Source: Methanobrevibacter sp. (GTDB lineage: Archaea; Methanobacteriota; Methanobacteria; Methanobacteriales; Methanobacteriaceae). Taken from it: a stretch of DNA of 64,000 nt. The notes under the pieces were generated by a model that saw nothing but the letters and a program-made list of their open reading frames with translations, did no database searches and was not told where the DNA came from. The position numbers and the translations under genes were made by a program. The DNA is taken from the NCBI GenBank assembly GCA_017553445.1, contig JAFZMD010000037.1:32441-96440 (forward strand), given 5' to 3'. This document shows, one piece after another, positions 9,256-17,700 of the stretch. Positions within the stretch are counted from its first letter, which is position 1; every line of letters begins with the position of its first letter.

Positions 9256-10350
9256 ATGGGTATTGAAGATAAAATTAAAGATATTGAGGAAGAAATTCAA
9301 AAGACCCCTTATAATAAAGCTACTTCTCACCATATTGGGAAATTAAAAGCTAAACTTTCAAGATTAAAAGAGGAATCTCTTCAACGCAGTAGTTCCGGTC
9401 ATAAAGGCCAAGGATTTCATATGAAGAAAACTGGAGATGCAACTGTTGTGCTGGTCGGTTTTCCTTCTGTCGGTAAATCCACATTGTTAAATGAAATTAC
9501 TAATGCTGAAAGTAAGGTTGGAGCTTATCAGTTCACTACTTTGGATATTGTTCCGGGAGTTATGGAACATAAAAATGCAAAAATACAGGTTTTTGATATT
9601 CCTGGGATTATTACTGGAGCAAGTAGTGGTAAAGGGAGAGGTAAAGAGATATTGTCTGTTGCAAGGACTGCAGATTTGATTTTAGTAGTTTTGGATACTT
9701 TAAATCCACAGCATCTGAATGTCATTTTAACTGAACTTAGAAATATTGGTATCAGACCCAATGAACGCCCTCCTGATGTAACTGTCAATAGAAAAAAACT
9801 TGGTGGAGTTAAGGTTTCATCAACTTGTCCTTTGACTCATTTGGATGAAAAGACAATAAGGTCAATCATTAATGAGTATGGAATGCATAATGCGGATGTT
9901 CTATTTAGGGATGATGTGACGATAGATCAGTTCATCGATGTTTTGGACAGAAACAAGTCTTATGTTCCAATGCTGATTCTGTTGAACAAGGTGGATTTGG
10001 TTGATGATGCTTATCTGGAGGAACTTAAAAAGTATATCCCTGACTTTATTCCAATTTCTGCTGATAAAAAGACTAACATTGATGAATTAAAAGATTTAAT
10101 ATTTGATAATTTGGATTTGGTTAGGGTTTATTTAAAACCGCAGGGCAGAAAAGCGGATATGGAAGATCCCTTGGTTATCAAGAAAGGGTCTACTGTTATT
10201 GATGCATGTGGAAAGCTGCACAGGGAATTCGTTAAGAACTTCCGTCATGCTAAGGTTTGGGGCACATCCGTTAAATTCCCTGGTCAGAAGGTTGGACCGG
10301 ACCATGTCCTTGAGGATGAAGATGTTTTAAGGATTATCTTAAAAAAATAG
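9256..10350 (+). CDS. DRG/Obg-like GTP-binding protein with TGS domain
   Basis: 364 residues. G1 is GFPSVGKST (from residue 68), G3 is VFDIPG, and G4 is NKVD. The N-terminal helix-rich segment ([10 protein letters not shown]) and the C-terminal TGS domain (from about 290, with [14 protein letters not shown]) match the archaeal DRG family. DRG GTPases bind ribosomes and are thought to act in translation or ribosome maturation. It has GGTGA before the ATG. The adenylate-kinase-like gene starts six bases after it, so the two are probably one transcript. Confidence 0.92.
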   Translation: MGIEDKIKDIEEEIQKTPYNKATSHHIGKLKAKLSRLKEESLQRSSSGHKGQGFHMKKTGDATVVLVGFPSVGKSTLLNEITNAESKVGAYQFTTLDIVPGVMEHKNAKIQVFDIPGIITGASSGKGRGKEILSVARTADLILVVLDTLNPQHLNVILTELRNIGIRPNERPPDVTVNRKKLGGVKVSSTCPLTHLDEKTIRSIINEYGMHNADVLFRDDVTIDQFIDVLDRNKSYVPMLILLNKVDLVDDAYLEELKKYIPDFIPISADKKTNIDELKDLIFDNLDLVRVYLKPQGRKADMEDPLVIKKGSTVIDACGKLHREFVKNFRHAKVWGTSVKFPGQKVGPDHVLEDEDVLRIILKK

Positions 10351-10356
10351 ATTTAC

Positions 10357-10899
10357 ATGTCTAATATTATTTTTATCAGTGGCACTCCCTGTACGGGAAA
10401 GACTACAATTAGTGAAGTGTTATCACAAAAATTGAATTGGGATCTGGTTAAAGTCAATGATTTGGCAATTTCCAACAATTTGGTTTTGGGCATCGATGAG
10501 GATAAAGGCTATAAAATCATTGACATCGATGCATTAAATGAAACTCTTTTAAACATCATTTCAAAATCAGATAATTTGATTGTTGAAGGTCATTTAAGCC
10601 ATTTATGTTCTGGTGCAGATAAACTAATCATTTTAAGATGCAGACCTGAAATTTTAGAAAAGAGACTTGCTTTGAGAGATTATTCTGAAGCTAAAATTCA
10701 TGAAAACCTGGAAGCTGAAGCATTGGGGGTTTGTTCTGCTGAAAGCCTTGATATATATGAAAATAATGTCTGTGAATTGGACGTTAGTGATTTAGGTATT
10801 GATGAGACTGTTTCAATACTTTTTGATGTGATTAATGGTGAAAAAGAATTGGGTTTTGGTGAAATCGACTTCATGGATTGGTTGCTTATACATCCATAG
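10357..10899 (+). CDS. AK6/Fap7-type adenylate kinase
   Basis: 180 residues with the Walker A motif GTPCTGKTT at 9-17 and the kinase Arg-rich lid segment (RCRPEILEKRLALRDYSEAKIHENLEAEAL). This short form matches archaeal putative adenylate kinase, homologous to eukaryotic AK6/Fap7. That family phosphorylates AMP and also helps in small-subunit maturation through contact with uS11. The gene follows the DRG GTPase directly, and rnp4 and ribosomal genes follow. There is no obvious ribosome-binding site, so translation may be coupled to the upstream gene. A TTG-rich N-terminus gives no better start. Confidence 0.88.
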   Translation: MSNIIFISGTPCTGKTTISEVLSQKLNWDLVKVNDLAISNNLVLGIDEDKGYKIIDIDALNETLLNIISKSDNLIVEGHLSHLCSGADKLIILRCRPEILEKRLALRDYSEAKIHENLEAEALGVCSAESLDIYENNVCELDVSDLGIDETVSILFDVINGEKELGFGEIDFMDWLLIHP

Positions 10900-11214
10900 A
10901 TTTAATTTTACTTTTTTTATTGGCTATTGTTTTTTATTTGAATTTTGATATGATTTAACGGCATGATTTCGGCAATACCTAGTTAATTACGGTACGTACT
11001 TTCATGTATTTTGGATTTAATTTCCTAGGTTAAATCGAATATAATTTTATAATGATGCATTTTTGCATAACATTTATATGTATTGAAAATCATATTTATT
11101 TTTAATATTCATGTTAACCTAAGGTTATCATTAACTATGGTTTTTGTTTTAATTTGCGCAAATCATTTTAATTCAATTTTTGAATATTATATCCGACAAT
11201 TAAGGAGGATATTT
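10900..11214 (+). other. Non-coding gap before rnp4
   Basis: An open frame runs back from rnp4 to 11083, but the translated extension looks random and the ribosome-binding site points to 11215. The gap has small inverted repeats (ATGCA/TGCAT near 11053 and GTTAACC/GGTTATC near 11113) and a TATA-like ATTTATATG near 11071. It probably holds the promoter of the rnp4-yhbY pair and possibly of later genes. Confidence 0.45.
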
Positions 11215-11580
11215 TTGAGTAGAGGAAAACGACCTAAATGGATGATTGAAATAGCTATTGAAAGAATGAACATCCTTTTTGAGCGTGCTGAGATGGAATT
11301 CATCACCCATCCTGAACGGTCTCACAGGTATGTTGAATTGGCTAGAAAATTATCCACTAAATACAATACGAAGATTCCTGAAAAGTGGTCTAGAAGATAT
11401 TGTAGGAAATGTGGCAAGTTCCTTTACTATGGTCATAATTCATCCGTCCGGCTAGTTGACGAGAAAGTTAACATTTTTTGTGGAGAATGTGGCCATGTTA
11501 TGAGAATTCCTTACAATAAGGAAAAGAAAAATAAAAGGAGAGCTAAATATGAGTCAATCAAAAAAAGAAATGATGAATAG
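11215..11580 (+). CDS. rnp4: RNase P protein component 4 (Rpp21)
   Basis: 121 residues. Two cysteine pairs, CRKCG and CGECG, form the single zinc site of Rpp21/Rpr2. The N-terminal helical part (KWMIEIAIERMNILFERAE) binds the partner subunit Rpp29. Archaeal RNase P removes the 5' leader from pre-tRNA. I place the start at TTG 11215-11217, five bases after AAGGAGGA, and not at the upstream in-frame ATG. The last 32 bases overlap the YhbY-like gene, so the two should be co-translated. Confidence 0.92.
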   Translation: MSRGKRPKWMIEIAIERMNILFERAEMEFITHPERSHRYVELARKLSTKYNTKIPEKWSRRYCRKCGKFLYYGHNSSVRLVDEKVNIFCGECGHVMRIPYNKEKKNKRRAKYESIKKRNDE

Positions 11581-11806
11581 AGCTCTTTCCGCGATGACAA
11601 TTAATATTGGTAAAAGTGGCGTTAATGACAATGTCATTGAAGAAATCAAACGCCAATTAAAAGCTAATGAGATTGTCAAACTTAAATTTGCAAAAAATAT
11701 CGCTAGAGATAAAGATACTTATATTGCAGAAATTGTCGAAAAGACTCGATGCAAACTCATCGATGTCAGAGGACATGTTGCTGTAATTTACAAAAAGAAG
11801 CCTTAA
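11549..11806 (+). CDS. YhbY/CRM-domain RNA-binding protein
   Basis: 85 residues spanning a single CRS1-YhbY domain, a KH-like RNA-binding fold: IGKSGVNDNVIEEIKRQL is the GxxG-type loop with its helix, and the C-terminal strand is RGHVAVIYKKK. Bacterial YhbY binds pre-50S particles, so a ribosome-assembly role is plausible here. It overlaps rnp4 by 32 bases and has GGAG before its ATG. It is separated from rps19e by about 100 bases. Confidence 0.88.
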   Translation: MSQSKKEMMNRALSAMTINIGKSGVNDNVIEEIKRQLKANEIVKLKFAKNIARDKDTYIAEIVEKTRCKLIDVRGHVAVIYKKKP

Positions 11807-11905
11807 AAATTACTTAAATTTAGAGTTACAGGCCCTATTTTTTAGGTCTTAAATTTACAGTGGATTAAGAGGACAATTATTTAATAAAAATATTGGAGAA
11901 TTAAT

Positions 11906-12343
11906 ATGACTACTGTATTTGATGTACCTGCAGATTTATTAATTAAAAAAGTCGCAGAAGAATTTAAAGAAAATGATAAAATCAATTCCCCTGCATGGTC
12001 CAATTTTGTTAAAACCGGTGTTCACAAAGAAAGAAAACCGGAAAATGCTGATTGGTGGTATGTAAGATGTGCATCTATTATTAGAAGGGTGTACATGGAT
12101 GGACCTGTTGGAGTAATGAGTTTAAGAACTTTCTACGGTGGTAAAAAAGACCGTGGTGTAACTCCTGAAGTATTTAGAAAAGGTAGTGGAGCTATCATTA
12201 GAAATGCTCTTCACCAATTAGAAGACGCAGGTTTAGTTGAAAAAGTTGAAGGAGGAAGAGTTGTTTCTCCACAAGGAAGATCCTTTTTAGATAAAACCGC
12301 TGGTGAAATCATTAAAGATATTCCTGAACTTGCAAAATACTAA
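11906..12343 (+). CDS. rps19e: 30S ribosomal protein S19e
   Basis: 145 residues. The core matches eS19: [46 protein letters not shown], and [12 protein letters not shown]. eS19 sits on the head of the small subunit and is needed for 3' end maturation of small-subunit rRNA in eukaryotes. It starts at ATG with GGAG upstream. It leads the rps19e-PDCD5-PP-loop-rpl39e-rpl31e-eif6-rplX-pfdA run. Confidence 0.97.
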   Translation: MTTVFDVPADLLIKKVAEEFKENDKINSPAWSNFVKTGVHKERKPENADWWYVRCASIIRRVYMDGPVGVMSLRTFYGGKKDRGVTPEVFRKGSGAIIRNALHQLEDAGLVEKVEGGRVVSPQGRSFLDKTAGEIIKDIPELAKY

Positions 12344-12367
12344 TTAAATTATATTGGAGAGTTTGAT

Positions 12368-12724
12368 ATGAGCGACCTTGATGAAATTCGTCAAAAAAGA
12401 ATGGCTGAGTTGCAAGCACAGCAGGCTGCTGCACAACAACAAGCGCAACAGCAACAAGCTGCTCAAATTCAACAGCAACAAGCACAAGCACAACTTGAAG
12501 CTCAGAAAAAACAAATTTTAGGTCAAATCATGACCGCTGAAGCTCGTAATAGATTAGCTAATCTTAAATTAACTAAACCTGAGCTTGTAAATCAAATTGA
12601 ATTACAGTTAATTCAGTCTGCTCAAGCTGGTAGTTTAAGAGGAAAAGTCACTGATGAACAATTAAAAGTTCTTCTAAGACAAATAGCTGGTCAAAAAAGG
12701 GAGATTAAAATTACAAGGAAATAA
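12368..12724 (+). CDS. PDCD5-family DNA-binding protein
   Basis: 118 residues. The N-terminal third is a Gln/Ala-rich helix (QQQAQQQQAAQ) and the rest is the three-helix PDCD5 core (ILTAEARNRLANLKL-like, ending in GQKREIKITRK). Archaeal PDCD5 (as in MTH1615) binds DNA, and eukaryotic PDCD5 works with the chaperonin TRiC. The stretch of Gln is longer than the Glu-rich version I expect, but the core is standard. The stop overlaps the next ATG by one base. Confidence 0.93.
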   Translation: MSDLDEIRQKRMAELQAQQAAAQQQAQQQQAAQIQQQQAQAQLEAQKKQILGQIMTAEARNRLANLKLTKPELVNQIELQLIQSAQAGSLRGKVTDEQLKVLLRQIAGQKREIKITRK

Positions 12725-13314
12725 TGTCCATGAAAGCGGCTGTATTATATAGTGGTGGTAAAGATTCATCTTTTATGGCTGTCATGCTTAAAAGATTAGG
12801 TCTTGATGTTGAATTGTGCACTGCAAATTTTGGTGTTTATGATTCATATATTCCTGCCGGTAAATCAGCAAAATCATTAGGTTTCAATCATAATGTCTTG
12901 GAATTGGATTTTGAGATTTTAGATAAGACCTGTGATATGATTATGAAGGATGGATTTCCAAATGATGGGATAAAATTCATTCATGAAACTGTCATTGAAG
13001 AAGTTGCTGATAGATATGATATTATTGCCGATGGAACAAGAAGGGACGATAGAACTCCAAAACTCAATGTTAATCAAATAAGAAGTCTTGAAGATAGAAA
13101 AGATGTTCAATACATTAATTTGGACAGTTTTGGTCACAAATCTGTTAGACTAATAACATCTAATCTTTTCGAAATATCTCATGAAAAAAGCAATAAGGAT
13201 AACAGCTCTGACTATGAGGTTGAAATAAGGACTTTGATTGATGAGAAAGGAGGAAATTCGCTAGATATATTTCCAGAACATTATCAAACTCGGGTTATAG
13301 GATATAAGAAATAA
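12724..13314 (+). CDS. PP-loop ATPase (adenine nucleotide alpha hydrolase-like)
   Basis: 196 residues. The PP-loop motif YSGGKDSS begins at residue 9, typical of enzymes that adenylate a substrate, such as tRNA thiolation or amidation enzymes. There is a Cys in ELCTANFG and a charged DGTRRDDR segment, but no CxxC pairs, so it is probably not a full TtuA-type thiolase. Its place between PDCD5 and rpl39e matches my memory of other methanogens and suggests a translation role. The start may be ATG 12724 or ATG 12730. The exact reaction is unknown to me. Confidence 0.8.
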   Translation: MSMKAAVLYSGGKDSSFMAVMLKRLGLDVELCTANFGVYDSYIPAGKSAKSLGFNHNVLELDFEILDKTCDMIMKDGFPNDGIKFIHETVIEEVADRYDIIADGTRRDDRTPKLNVNQIRSLEDRKDVQYINLDSFGHKSVRLITSNLFEISHEKSNKDNSSDYEVEIRTLIDEKGGNSLDIFPEHYQTRVIGYKK

Positions 13315-13342
13315 TTATTATACTTTATTCACAGGTGAAAAA

Positions 13343-13498
13343 ATGAGTAAAAATAAACCATTAGCTAAAAAATTAAGAATGGCAAAAGCAAACAAACAAA
13401 ATAGGAGAATTCCAATCTGGGCTTATGCTAAAACTAATCGTAAACTTAGATACAGACCTAAACCTAGACATTGGAGAAGAAACAGCCTTAAATTATAA
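13343..13498 (+). CDS. rpl39e: 50S ribosomal protein L39e
   Basis: 51 residues, very basic: [18 protein letters not shown], then [13 protein letters not shown] and the closing [13 protein letters not shown]. This is full length for eL39, which lines the peptide exit tunnel. It starts at ATG 13343 with AGGTGA upstream and ends 12 bases before rpl31e. Confidence 0.97.
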   Translation: MSKNKPLAKKLRMAKANKQNRRIPIWAYAKTNRKLRYRPKPRHWRRNSLKL

Positions 13499-13510
13499 GG
13501 GGGATTTATC

Positions 13511-13756
13511 ATGGAAAGAGTTTACACAATTCCACTTAGAAACGTAAAAAATGTTAAAAGGACTATCCGAGCTCCTAGAGCTATTAGGGAAGTTAGAAAC
13601 TTCTTAACCAAACACATGAAAGCTGAAGAAGTCAAACTTGATGAATCTATCAATCATGTAATTTGGGCAAGAGGTATTCAAAAAATACCTTCTAAAATCA
13701 CTGTAAAAGCAGTTAAAGATGAAGATGGTGTTGTAGAAGCTACTTTAGCAGAATAG
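13511..13756 (+). CDS. rpl31e: 50S ribosomal protein L31e
   Basis: 81 residues with the eL31 pattern: [52 protein letters not shown]. eL31 lies at the exit tunnel rim, near the sites where SRP and chaperones dock. It has GGGGGA before the ATG, and is tightly spaced between rpl39e and eif6. Confidence 0.97.
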   Translation: MERVYTIPLRNVKNVKRTIRAPRAIREVRNFLTKHMKAEEVKLDESINHVIWARGIQKIPSKITVKAVKDEDGVVEATLAE

Positions 13757-13798
13757 CTATCGTACTTTTTTCAAATACTTAATAGGTGAGGTAACAAT

Positions 13799-14470
13799 AT
13801 GTTGAGAAGAATTGATATTGTAGGAAATCCGAATATTGGAGTTTTCATTCAAGCAACTGATAATATTGCTATTGTTCCTTATAATTTAATTGATGAAAAA
13901 GTTAAATTGGTTGAGGAAATATTAGAAGTCCCTGCAGTGAAATCTTCTATTTCTGGAAGTAGCCTTATTGGATCTTTATCTGTAGCTAATTCAAATGGTA
14001 TTGTTGTTTCCCCACACGTTTTAGATAGAGAAGTTGAACAGTTCAAAGATTTAGGTCTTGAAGTAGCAGCTATTCCTGGTAATTATACTGCTGTTGGAAA
14101 TATTGTCGCAGCAAATGACAATGGTGCTATTGTAAGTCCTTTCTTATCTGAAGATGCTATTAATACAATTGAATCCACTTTGGATGTCGATGTCGAATCA
14201 ACCTCGATGGTTGGAAGCGACATTATTGGATCATTAATATCTGTAACTAATAAAGGATTTTTAATTAGTAGCACTGCTGTTGAAAGTGAAGTTGACTTTT
14301 CTCGTAAAGTATTTGGTGTTGAAGGAGACATTGGTACTGTTGGAAGAGGCATTTCTTTAGTTGGAGCTTGTTCCATTGCCAATTCAAATGGAGCAATCGT
14401 TGCTAAAAACAGTACAGGTCCTGAAATGGCTAGAGTTGAAGAAGCGTTAGGCTTTTTAGATGATTTATAA
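13799..14470 (+). CDS. eif6: Translation initiation factor aIF6
   Basis: 223 residues built from five similar blocks, each with a repeat such as SSISGSSLIGSLSVANSNGIVV and GRGISLVGACSIANSNGAIV, the pentein fold of eIF6. aIF6 binds the large subunit at uL14 and prevents early joining of the subunits. It has GGTGAGG before the ATG and sits in the usual rpl31e-eif6-rplX order. Confidence 0.97.
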   Translation: MLRRIDIVGNPNIGVFIQATDNIAIVPYNLIDEKVKLVEEILEVPAVKSSISGSSLIGSLSVANSNGIVVSPHVLDREVEQFKDLGLEVAAIPGNYTAVGNIVAANDNGAIVSPFLSEDAINTIESTLDVDVESTSMVGSDIIGSLISVTNKGFLISSTAVESEVDFSRKVFGVEGDIGTVGRGISLVGACSIANSNGAIVAKNSTGPEMARVEEALGFLDDL

Positions 14471-14491
14471 TTTATTATCTGAGGGATTAAT

Positions 14492-14716
14492 ATGATAACT
14501 AAAATTTACAGAGTTAAAGGTACTTTTGTAATGGGCGATGAGTTTCATAAATTTGTAAAAGAATATAAAGCTACCAGTGAAGCGGATATTGAACAAAAGA
14601 TTTATGAACGTTTCGGAAGCAAACACGGTATCAACAGAAATCAAATTAAAATTTCTGAAATCACTGAAATTGCTCCTGAAGATGTTGTCGACCCAATTGT
14701 AAAAGAGATTTTATAA
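14492..14716 (+). CDS. rplX: 50S ribosomal protein L18Ae (LX/L20a)
   Basis: 74 residues: ITKIYRVKGTFVMGDEFHKF, then KIYERFGSKHGINRNQIKI. This matches the single-domain archaeal LX protein (eL20 family). It follows eif6 by 21 bases and is followed by pfdA, as expected for this cluster. Confidence 0.94.
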   Translation: MITKIYRVKGTFVMGDEFHKFVKEYKATSEADIEQKIYERFGSKHGINRNQIKISEITEIAPEDVVDPIVKEIL

Positions 14717-14737
14717 GACACTTTGCGAGGTGTTATT

Positions 14738-15169
14738 ATGGAAGATCAGCAAAAATTAAATGAACTCATTAATGAAATTAATGCATACAATCAGCAAGGT
14801 GAGTTAATTCGCCAACAGATTGAATTAATTCAATCTTCTATTGCTGAGGTTGATGCATTATCCAACACTTTAGATGATTTGAATGGTGAAAAAGCTATTG
14901 AAGCTTTTGTACCTGTGGGTGCTGGTTCTTTCATTAAAGGGGAACTTAAAGATACTGATGAAATTATTATAAGTATTGGTGCTGGATACGCCATTAAAAA
15001 AGATGCTGAAGGTGCTAAAGCAATTATTGCTGGGCAAAGAAAAGATTTGGAAGACAGCTTAGATAAGATGTTGGCTAATTTACAGCAAGTAACTGATATC
15101 ATAGCTACTCTTCAAGGTCAAGCTCAACAGATTCAGGCAGCAGCTCAAGGCGGCATAACCGGTTATTAA
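14738..15169 (+). CDS. pfdA: Prefoldin alpha subunit
   Basis: 143 residues: an N-terminal helix (KLNELINEINAYNQQGE), the central beta hairpins (VPVGAGSFIKGELKD, IISIGAGYAIKKD) and a C-terminal helix (LQQVTDIIATLQGQAQQIQ). Prefoldin, with two alpha and four beta chains, captures unfolded proteins and passes them to the thermosome. I chose ATG 14738, seven bases after GAGGTG, rather than the in-frame ATG at 14723. In related archaea I expect ftsY directly downstream; here two adhesin genes intervene. Confidence 0.95.
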   Translation: MEDQQKLNELINEINAYNQQGELIRQQIELIQSSIAEVDALSNTLDDLNGEKAIEAFVPVGAGSFIKGELKDTDEIIISIGAGYAIKKDAEGAKAIIAGQRKDLEDSLDKMLANLQQVTDIIATLQGQAQQIQAAAQGGITGY

Positions 15170-15296
15170 TTACTTATAAACTCTTTTTTTCTTTTTTCAT
15201 GTTATAAAATTAAATGTTTAATCAATTAATTTTTAACTATTTTTTAGTAATATATTTTTATCACTTCATATAGATATTACATAATGGGGTGTTATC

Positions 15297-17648
15297 ATTA
15301 AATTTCATTCAAAGTTTTTTATATTTATTATATTAATTGTTTTCTTAACCAGTATTTCAGTTGTTTCAGCAGATTCATTGAATGATACTGTTGTGGATGA
15401 AGTTTCTGAAATTGGTGATATTAGTGAAGTCCCTGAATTTATTGGGGAGGTTAACGAAGTAAAATACTTTGCTGACGGGGCTCCAAAAAATGGTGTTGAA
15501 GAGACATCTGCGGATGATGAATTGATTAATTTAAGTGAATGTAGTTCCATAGTCCTTCAGGTAAATGATAATGAAGGGGTAATAGCTTTTAGACGTGATG
15601 CTACTAATCAGGTAGATATACAGATAAAAAGTGGTGTCTGGGGCGATATTCAATATGTTAAACAATACAAAGAACCTGATGGGTATTTTGCACATGTTTT
15701 TGTAACTTCTAACGGCTGGATTATTGGAAACGGAGGTATAACTGACGGCTCTGTATTTAGGCAAATTGAAAGTATAGCCTGTGAAATGGTTGTTAATAAT
15801 CAAATCAATGATGCTTATCTTTCAAGAATCTACAATATCTTGTCTCAATATTCTTTAGGTCATTTTGTTATTAAAGCTGCCGATGGAACTTATGGTGTTG
15901 TTTTTCCTAATTTATATCATACTGGAAAATTGCAGCCGGGCCAATATGTTGTTTGTCCTAATGTTTATTCATATTCCCAAAAGGGAAGTTATGATGCTAG
16001 TTTAAGTCCCGTTGATGCCGCTATTAGGCTAGGATATACGGATTCTTATGGTGTCAACAGAAGAAACATTATAACTTATCATTGGAAATTGACCACCACT
16101 CCTAATGGTTTATATTGCAGTGTGGATACTTATGCATCAAATGATAACGGTGATGGTGTTGGCAGATCCACTTGGGGTTTAGCAGATAATATTAATTATT
16201 TGGATACAAGTTATGTTTCTAGAGACTCACTTTCTGGAACTCCAAATAAAGTAGGTTTGGGAACATATGTGTTTGAAAATACTAGGATTGAGATTTTTAA
16301 ATTACTCAGTCCAATTAGCACAGCTCTTGTCGGCGAAAGTTTCGATGTCAAGTTTCAGGTAAACTATATTGCAAGATCAAGCCCTACTGTTCGTTTTGCT
16401 GTTCCTGATGGGTTTGATTTCAATGGTGCGAGTGTATCTAAAGGATCATATGAGTATGATGGAGGGTCCCATGTTGTAACCTGGCATTTAAACGATTGTG
16501 ATACAAATAATTATATTACACTTTCACTTAAGGCAGTTAAATCCATCCAAACGGATTTATTCTTCTCATTGGATAACAATTTTGTCAACAGCGTAAAATT
16601 AAATGCAAATCAATATGGTGCTTTGATTTCAACCGCCAATGTTAACAAATATTATAAAGGTCCTCAAAAATTGGATGTTTGTCTAAAGGACAGCAGCAAT
16701 CGTCCTATCATTGGTGAAAATGTTGTCATCAAGATTAATGGTAAGAGTTATACAAGACAAACTGGCGGCAATGGTGTTGCCTCACTTGGCTTGAATTTAA
16801 ATGCAGGCAGCTATGTTGCAACTGTAAGTTATAATGGTCGTTTTGGTAGCAGTTCAGCATCTGCCAATATTAAAATTTCGGATACAATTTCAGGAAATGA
16901 TATTGTAAAATTGTATAAGAATGATACTCAATATTATGCCAAGTTTTTAGATACTTCAGGAAATCCTTTGGCAAATAGGGATGTTTCATTCAATATTAAT
17001 GGAATCTTTTACACCAGGACAACTGATGGCACTGGTGTTGCCAGATTGAATATTAATTTAATTCCTGGTGATTATATTTTAACCGCTATCAATCCGGTAA
17101 ATGGTGAACAGCACAGCAATAAGGTCAAAGTCTTGACAGTTCTGAGCGATGGACATGACGTAACTAAATATTATAGAAACGATTCCGTATATTCCGTTAA
17201 AGTATTGGATGGAAAGGGCAATCCTTTAGCCAATGCCGATGTCAAATTCAATATTAACGGCATATTCTATACACGACAAACTAATGATTCAGGTTATGCA
17301 AACCTTAACTTGAGATTGCAGCCTGGAAAATATATTGTAACTGCCGATTATAAAGGTTTGAAATATTCAAACAGGGTAAATATTCTTCCGGTATTGTTTG
17401 CAAATGATACTGTCGGCCATACAAATGAGAGCAATTTTAAGGCTAAGTTGATTGACGGGAAAGGAAATCCTTATCCTAACCAAACTGTAGAATTTAATAT
17501 AAACGGTGTCAAATATACAAACATTACTGATGGTCAGGGTATGGCTAACTTGTTTGTTGTTTTACCTGATGGCCAATATATTGTCACTTCATCCTATGAT
17601 GAATTCAGCATTAGCAATAAAGTTACTATTAAAAATGAAGCTAAATAA
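15297..17648 (+). CDS. Secreted Ig-repeat (adhesin-like) protein, likely ATT start
   Basis: 783 residues if read from ATT 15297. The first 25 form a signal peptide (basic start, then FFIFIILIVFLTSISVVSA). The in-frame stop at 15282 and the lack of ATG, GTG, TTG or CTG until TTG 15376-15378 mean that a standard start would remove the signal peptide. GGGGTG ends five bases before the ATT. After an acidic stretch comes an unrecognised N-terminal domain (about 60-300, with SNGWIIGNGGI and LGHFVIKAADGTYGVVF), a DUF11-like beta domain (about 320-410), and four to five Ig-like repeats with FNINGxFYTRxT and GxYIxTA marks. There is no C-terminal anchor. The likely role is cell-surface binding. It is paralogous to the next gene. 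Confidence 0.85.
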   Translation: MKFHSKFFIFIILIVFLTSISVVSADSLNDTVVDEVSEIGDISEVPEFIGEVNEVKYFADGAPKNGVEETSADDELINLSECSSIVLQVNDNEGVIAFRRDATNQVDIQIKSGVWGDIQYVKQYKEPDGYFAHVFVTSNGWIIGNGGITDGSVFRQIESIACEMVVNNQINDAYLSRIYNILSQYSLGHFVIKAADGTYGVVFPNLYHTGKLQPGQYVVCPNVYSYSQKGSYDASLSPVDAAIRLGYTDSYGVNRRNIITYHWKLTTTPNGLYCSVDTYASNDNGDGVGRSTWGLADNINYLDTSYVSRDSLSGTPNKVGLGTYVFENTRIEIFKLLSPISTALVGESFDVKFQVNYIARSSPTVRFAVPDGFDFNGASVSKGSYEYDGGSHVVTWHLNDCDTNNYITLSLKAVKSIQTDLFFSLDNNFVNSVKLNANQYGALISTANVNKYYKGPQKLDVCLKDSSNRPIIGENVVIKINGKSYTRQTGGNGVASLGLNLNAGSYVATVSYNGRFGSSSASANIKISDTISGNDIVKLYKNDTQYYAKFLDTSGNPLANRDVSFNINGIFYTRTTDGTGVARLNINLIPGDYILTAINPVNGEQHSNKVKVLTVLSDGHDVTKYYRNDSVYSVKVLDGKGNPLANADVKFNINGIFYTRQTNDSGYANLNLRLQPGKYIVTADYKGLKYSNRVNILPVLFANDTVGHTNESNFKAKLIDGKGNPYPNQTVEFNINGVKYTNITDGQGMANLFVVLPDGQYIVTSSYDEFSISNKVTIKNEAK

Positions 17649-17700
17649 CTTCATTTTAATATTATTTAATAATTTATGATTAAATATAGGAGGTTTTATT

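Noticed and set aside
11083..11214. N-terminal extension of rnp4 to an upstream ATG
   Set aside because: The Shine-Dalgarno AAGGAGGA points to TTG 11215, and the extra residues do not fit Rpp21.
15282..15299. ATG start at 15284 for the first adhesin
   Set aside because: That ATG is in a different frame from the adhesin and meets a stop after five codons (ATGGGGTGTTATCATTAA).
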